From contig CANLQK010000006.1 in assembly GCA_947493255.1 (NCBI GenBank), positions 1-64,000 on the forward strand: 64,000 bases of DNA, in the 5' to 3' direction. The notes beneath the pieces are model-generated. The model ran no database searches and had not been told where the DNA came from. It saw nothing but the letters and a program-made list of their open reading frames with translations. This document shows, one piece after another, positions 63,452-64,000 of the stretch (positions are counted from its first letter, which is position 1; every line of letters starts with the position of its first letter). Made by a program: the position numbers and the translations under genes. Origin of the DNA: an uncultured Paracoccaceae bacterium (lineage in GTDB: Bacteria > Pseudomonadota > Alphaproteobacteria > Rhodobacterales > Rhodobacteraceae).

Positions 63452-64000
63452 ATGCATATCGAACCGGGCGTCGTTCACGGCGCAAAAATGATCTTGAGCT
63501 ACGCAACCGCAGCTGGCGCTGTCACGTATTCCGCCAAAATGGCGTGGGATGCGATTAAGCATCGCGGACCAGTTTCCTTGGCTGCGCGCAGCGTGATCGC
63601 CACTTTGGCGGTTTTCATCTTCTTCGAAGTCCTGCCGCATTTCGCTGTTGGAATTTCAGAAGTCCACTTCATCTTTGGGACAACGATTTTGTTGATCCTT
63701 GGCACAGCCCCTGCTGCGATTGGGTTGGTCGCCGGATTGGCGTTGCAGGGCATGTTGTTTGCCCCATCTGATGTGCCGATGTTCTCGGTCAACATCACGA
63801 CATTGCTGGTTCCGCTGTTTGCTGTGCATTTCCTTGCCAAAAGCATCATCGCGCCGAACACAGCCTATATTGATTTGACATACGCACAGGCGTTCAAGCT
63901 GTCGGCCGCTTACCAAGGCGGCGTGGTTGCATGGGTCGCGTTTTGGGCGATTTACGGTCAAGGCGTTGGTGCCGACAATTTGGCAGCTGTCGGGTCGTTT
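63452..64000 (+). CDS. cbiM: CbiM-type cobalt/nickel transporter permease, 5' part
   Basis: 183 codons are in the window and the gene runs off the right edge. The start MHIEPGVVHGAKMILSYATA has the conserved Met-His ligand pair of CbiM/NikM permeases at its N-terminus, followed by several membrane helices (SLAARSVIATLAVFIFFEVL, IFGTTILLILGTAPAAIGLV, TTLLVPLFAVHFLAK). It would be the substrate-binding permease of an energy-coupling transporter for cobalt. Directly under a cobalamin riboswitch, which supports cobalt rather than nickel. Confidence 0.88.
   Translation, partial: MHIEPGVVHGAKMILSYATAAGAVTYSAKMAWDAIKHRGPVSLAARSVIATLAVFIFFEVLPHFAVGISEVHFIFGTTILLILGTAPAAIGLVAGLALQGMLFAPSDVPMFSVNITTLLVPLFAVHFLAKSIIAPNTAYIDLTYAQAFKLSAAYQGGVVAWVAFWAIYGQGVGADNLAAVGSF

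Overview
The window reads as chromosomal DNA of an alphaproteobacterium of the order Rhodobacterales (Roseobacter group). The lineage is inferred from gene content and order: chvI-chvG followed by a short HPr kinase, rapZ and two PTS proteins; divergent ATP-type pckA; (2S)-methylsuccinyl-CoA dehydrogenase of the ethylmalonyl-CoA pathway; the rpoZ-spoT-pdxJ and acpS-lepB-rnc-era-recO blocks; and several small families (DUF6473, DUF3859, DUF1491, a twin-helix HIG1-like protein) that I associate with this group. Coding density is high, and many neighbouring genes overlap by four bases (ATGA, GTGA or TTGA).

Layout. 0-10 kb: start of tuf, then parC with a DUF898 membrane protein, an M48 protease and a lipoprotein behind it; an SH3 protein, an SDR, a twin-helix protein, the PduO-type cobalamin adenosyltransferase, and etfBA closed by a clear terminator. 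10-17.3 kb: 3-hydroxybutyryl-CoA dehydrogenase, an acyltransferase and the chvIG-hprK-rapZ-EIIA-HPr regulatory block. 17.3-23.5 kb: pckA behind a tandem operator-like repeat, mcd behind a second one, and several small secreted proteins. 23.5-34.6 kb: two housekeeping blocks on the minus strand (RNA processing, secretion, ribosome maturation; stringent response, omega subunit, vitamin B6), separated by an accessory insert. 34.7-42.6 kb: ispH-rnhA operon, TRIC channel, fmt with one intact and one degenerate peptide deformylase, and a MalY-type lyase.

42.6-53.4 kb is a cobalamin (B12) biosynthesis region. A minus-strand run encodes a small membrane protein, cbiX, cobH, cobL, cobI, a cbiG-cobJ fusion and cobM. 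A plus-strand run encodes a 23-codon ORF, DUF1636, cobC and cbiB. A glutathionyl-hydroquinone reductase and an orphan barstar lie between them. The corrin methylations, the methylmutase step and the attachment of the aminopropanol arm are covered here. I see no cobA, cobG/cobZ, cobK, cobB or cobNST. The window ends with a cobalamin riboswitch and the start of a cbiM-type cobalt transporter gene, so B12 genes lie at both ends of the last 20 kb, and pduO lies in the first 10 kb.

53.4-63 kb: a lytic transglycosylase, hypotheticals, the decayed 3' end of an MDR oxidoreductase gene, an FAD dehydrogenase coupled to a BASS-family transporter, a MarR regulator (apparently leaderless, with two operator-like palindromes) coupled to a membrane-anchored isochorismatase, and smc with a perfect DnaA box upstream.

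The most interesting signals are: 11-bp tandem GTACA repeats in the cobH-cobL spacer, resembling the direct-repeat operators of CarH-type B12 photoreceptors; the metal-ligand-depleted deformylase paralog; the Cys/His-rich tail of CbiX with its overlapping membrane partner; and the operator arrays at pckA, mcd and marR. GC and similarity statements are by eye; no searches were run.
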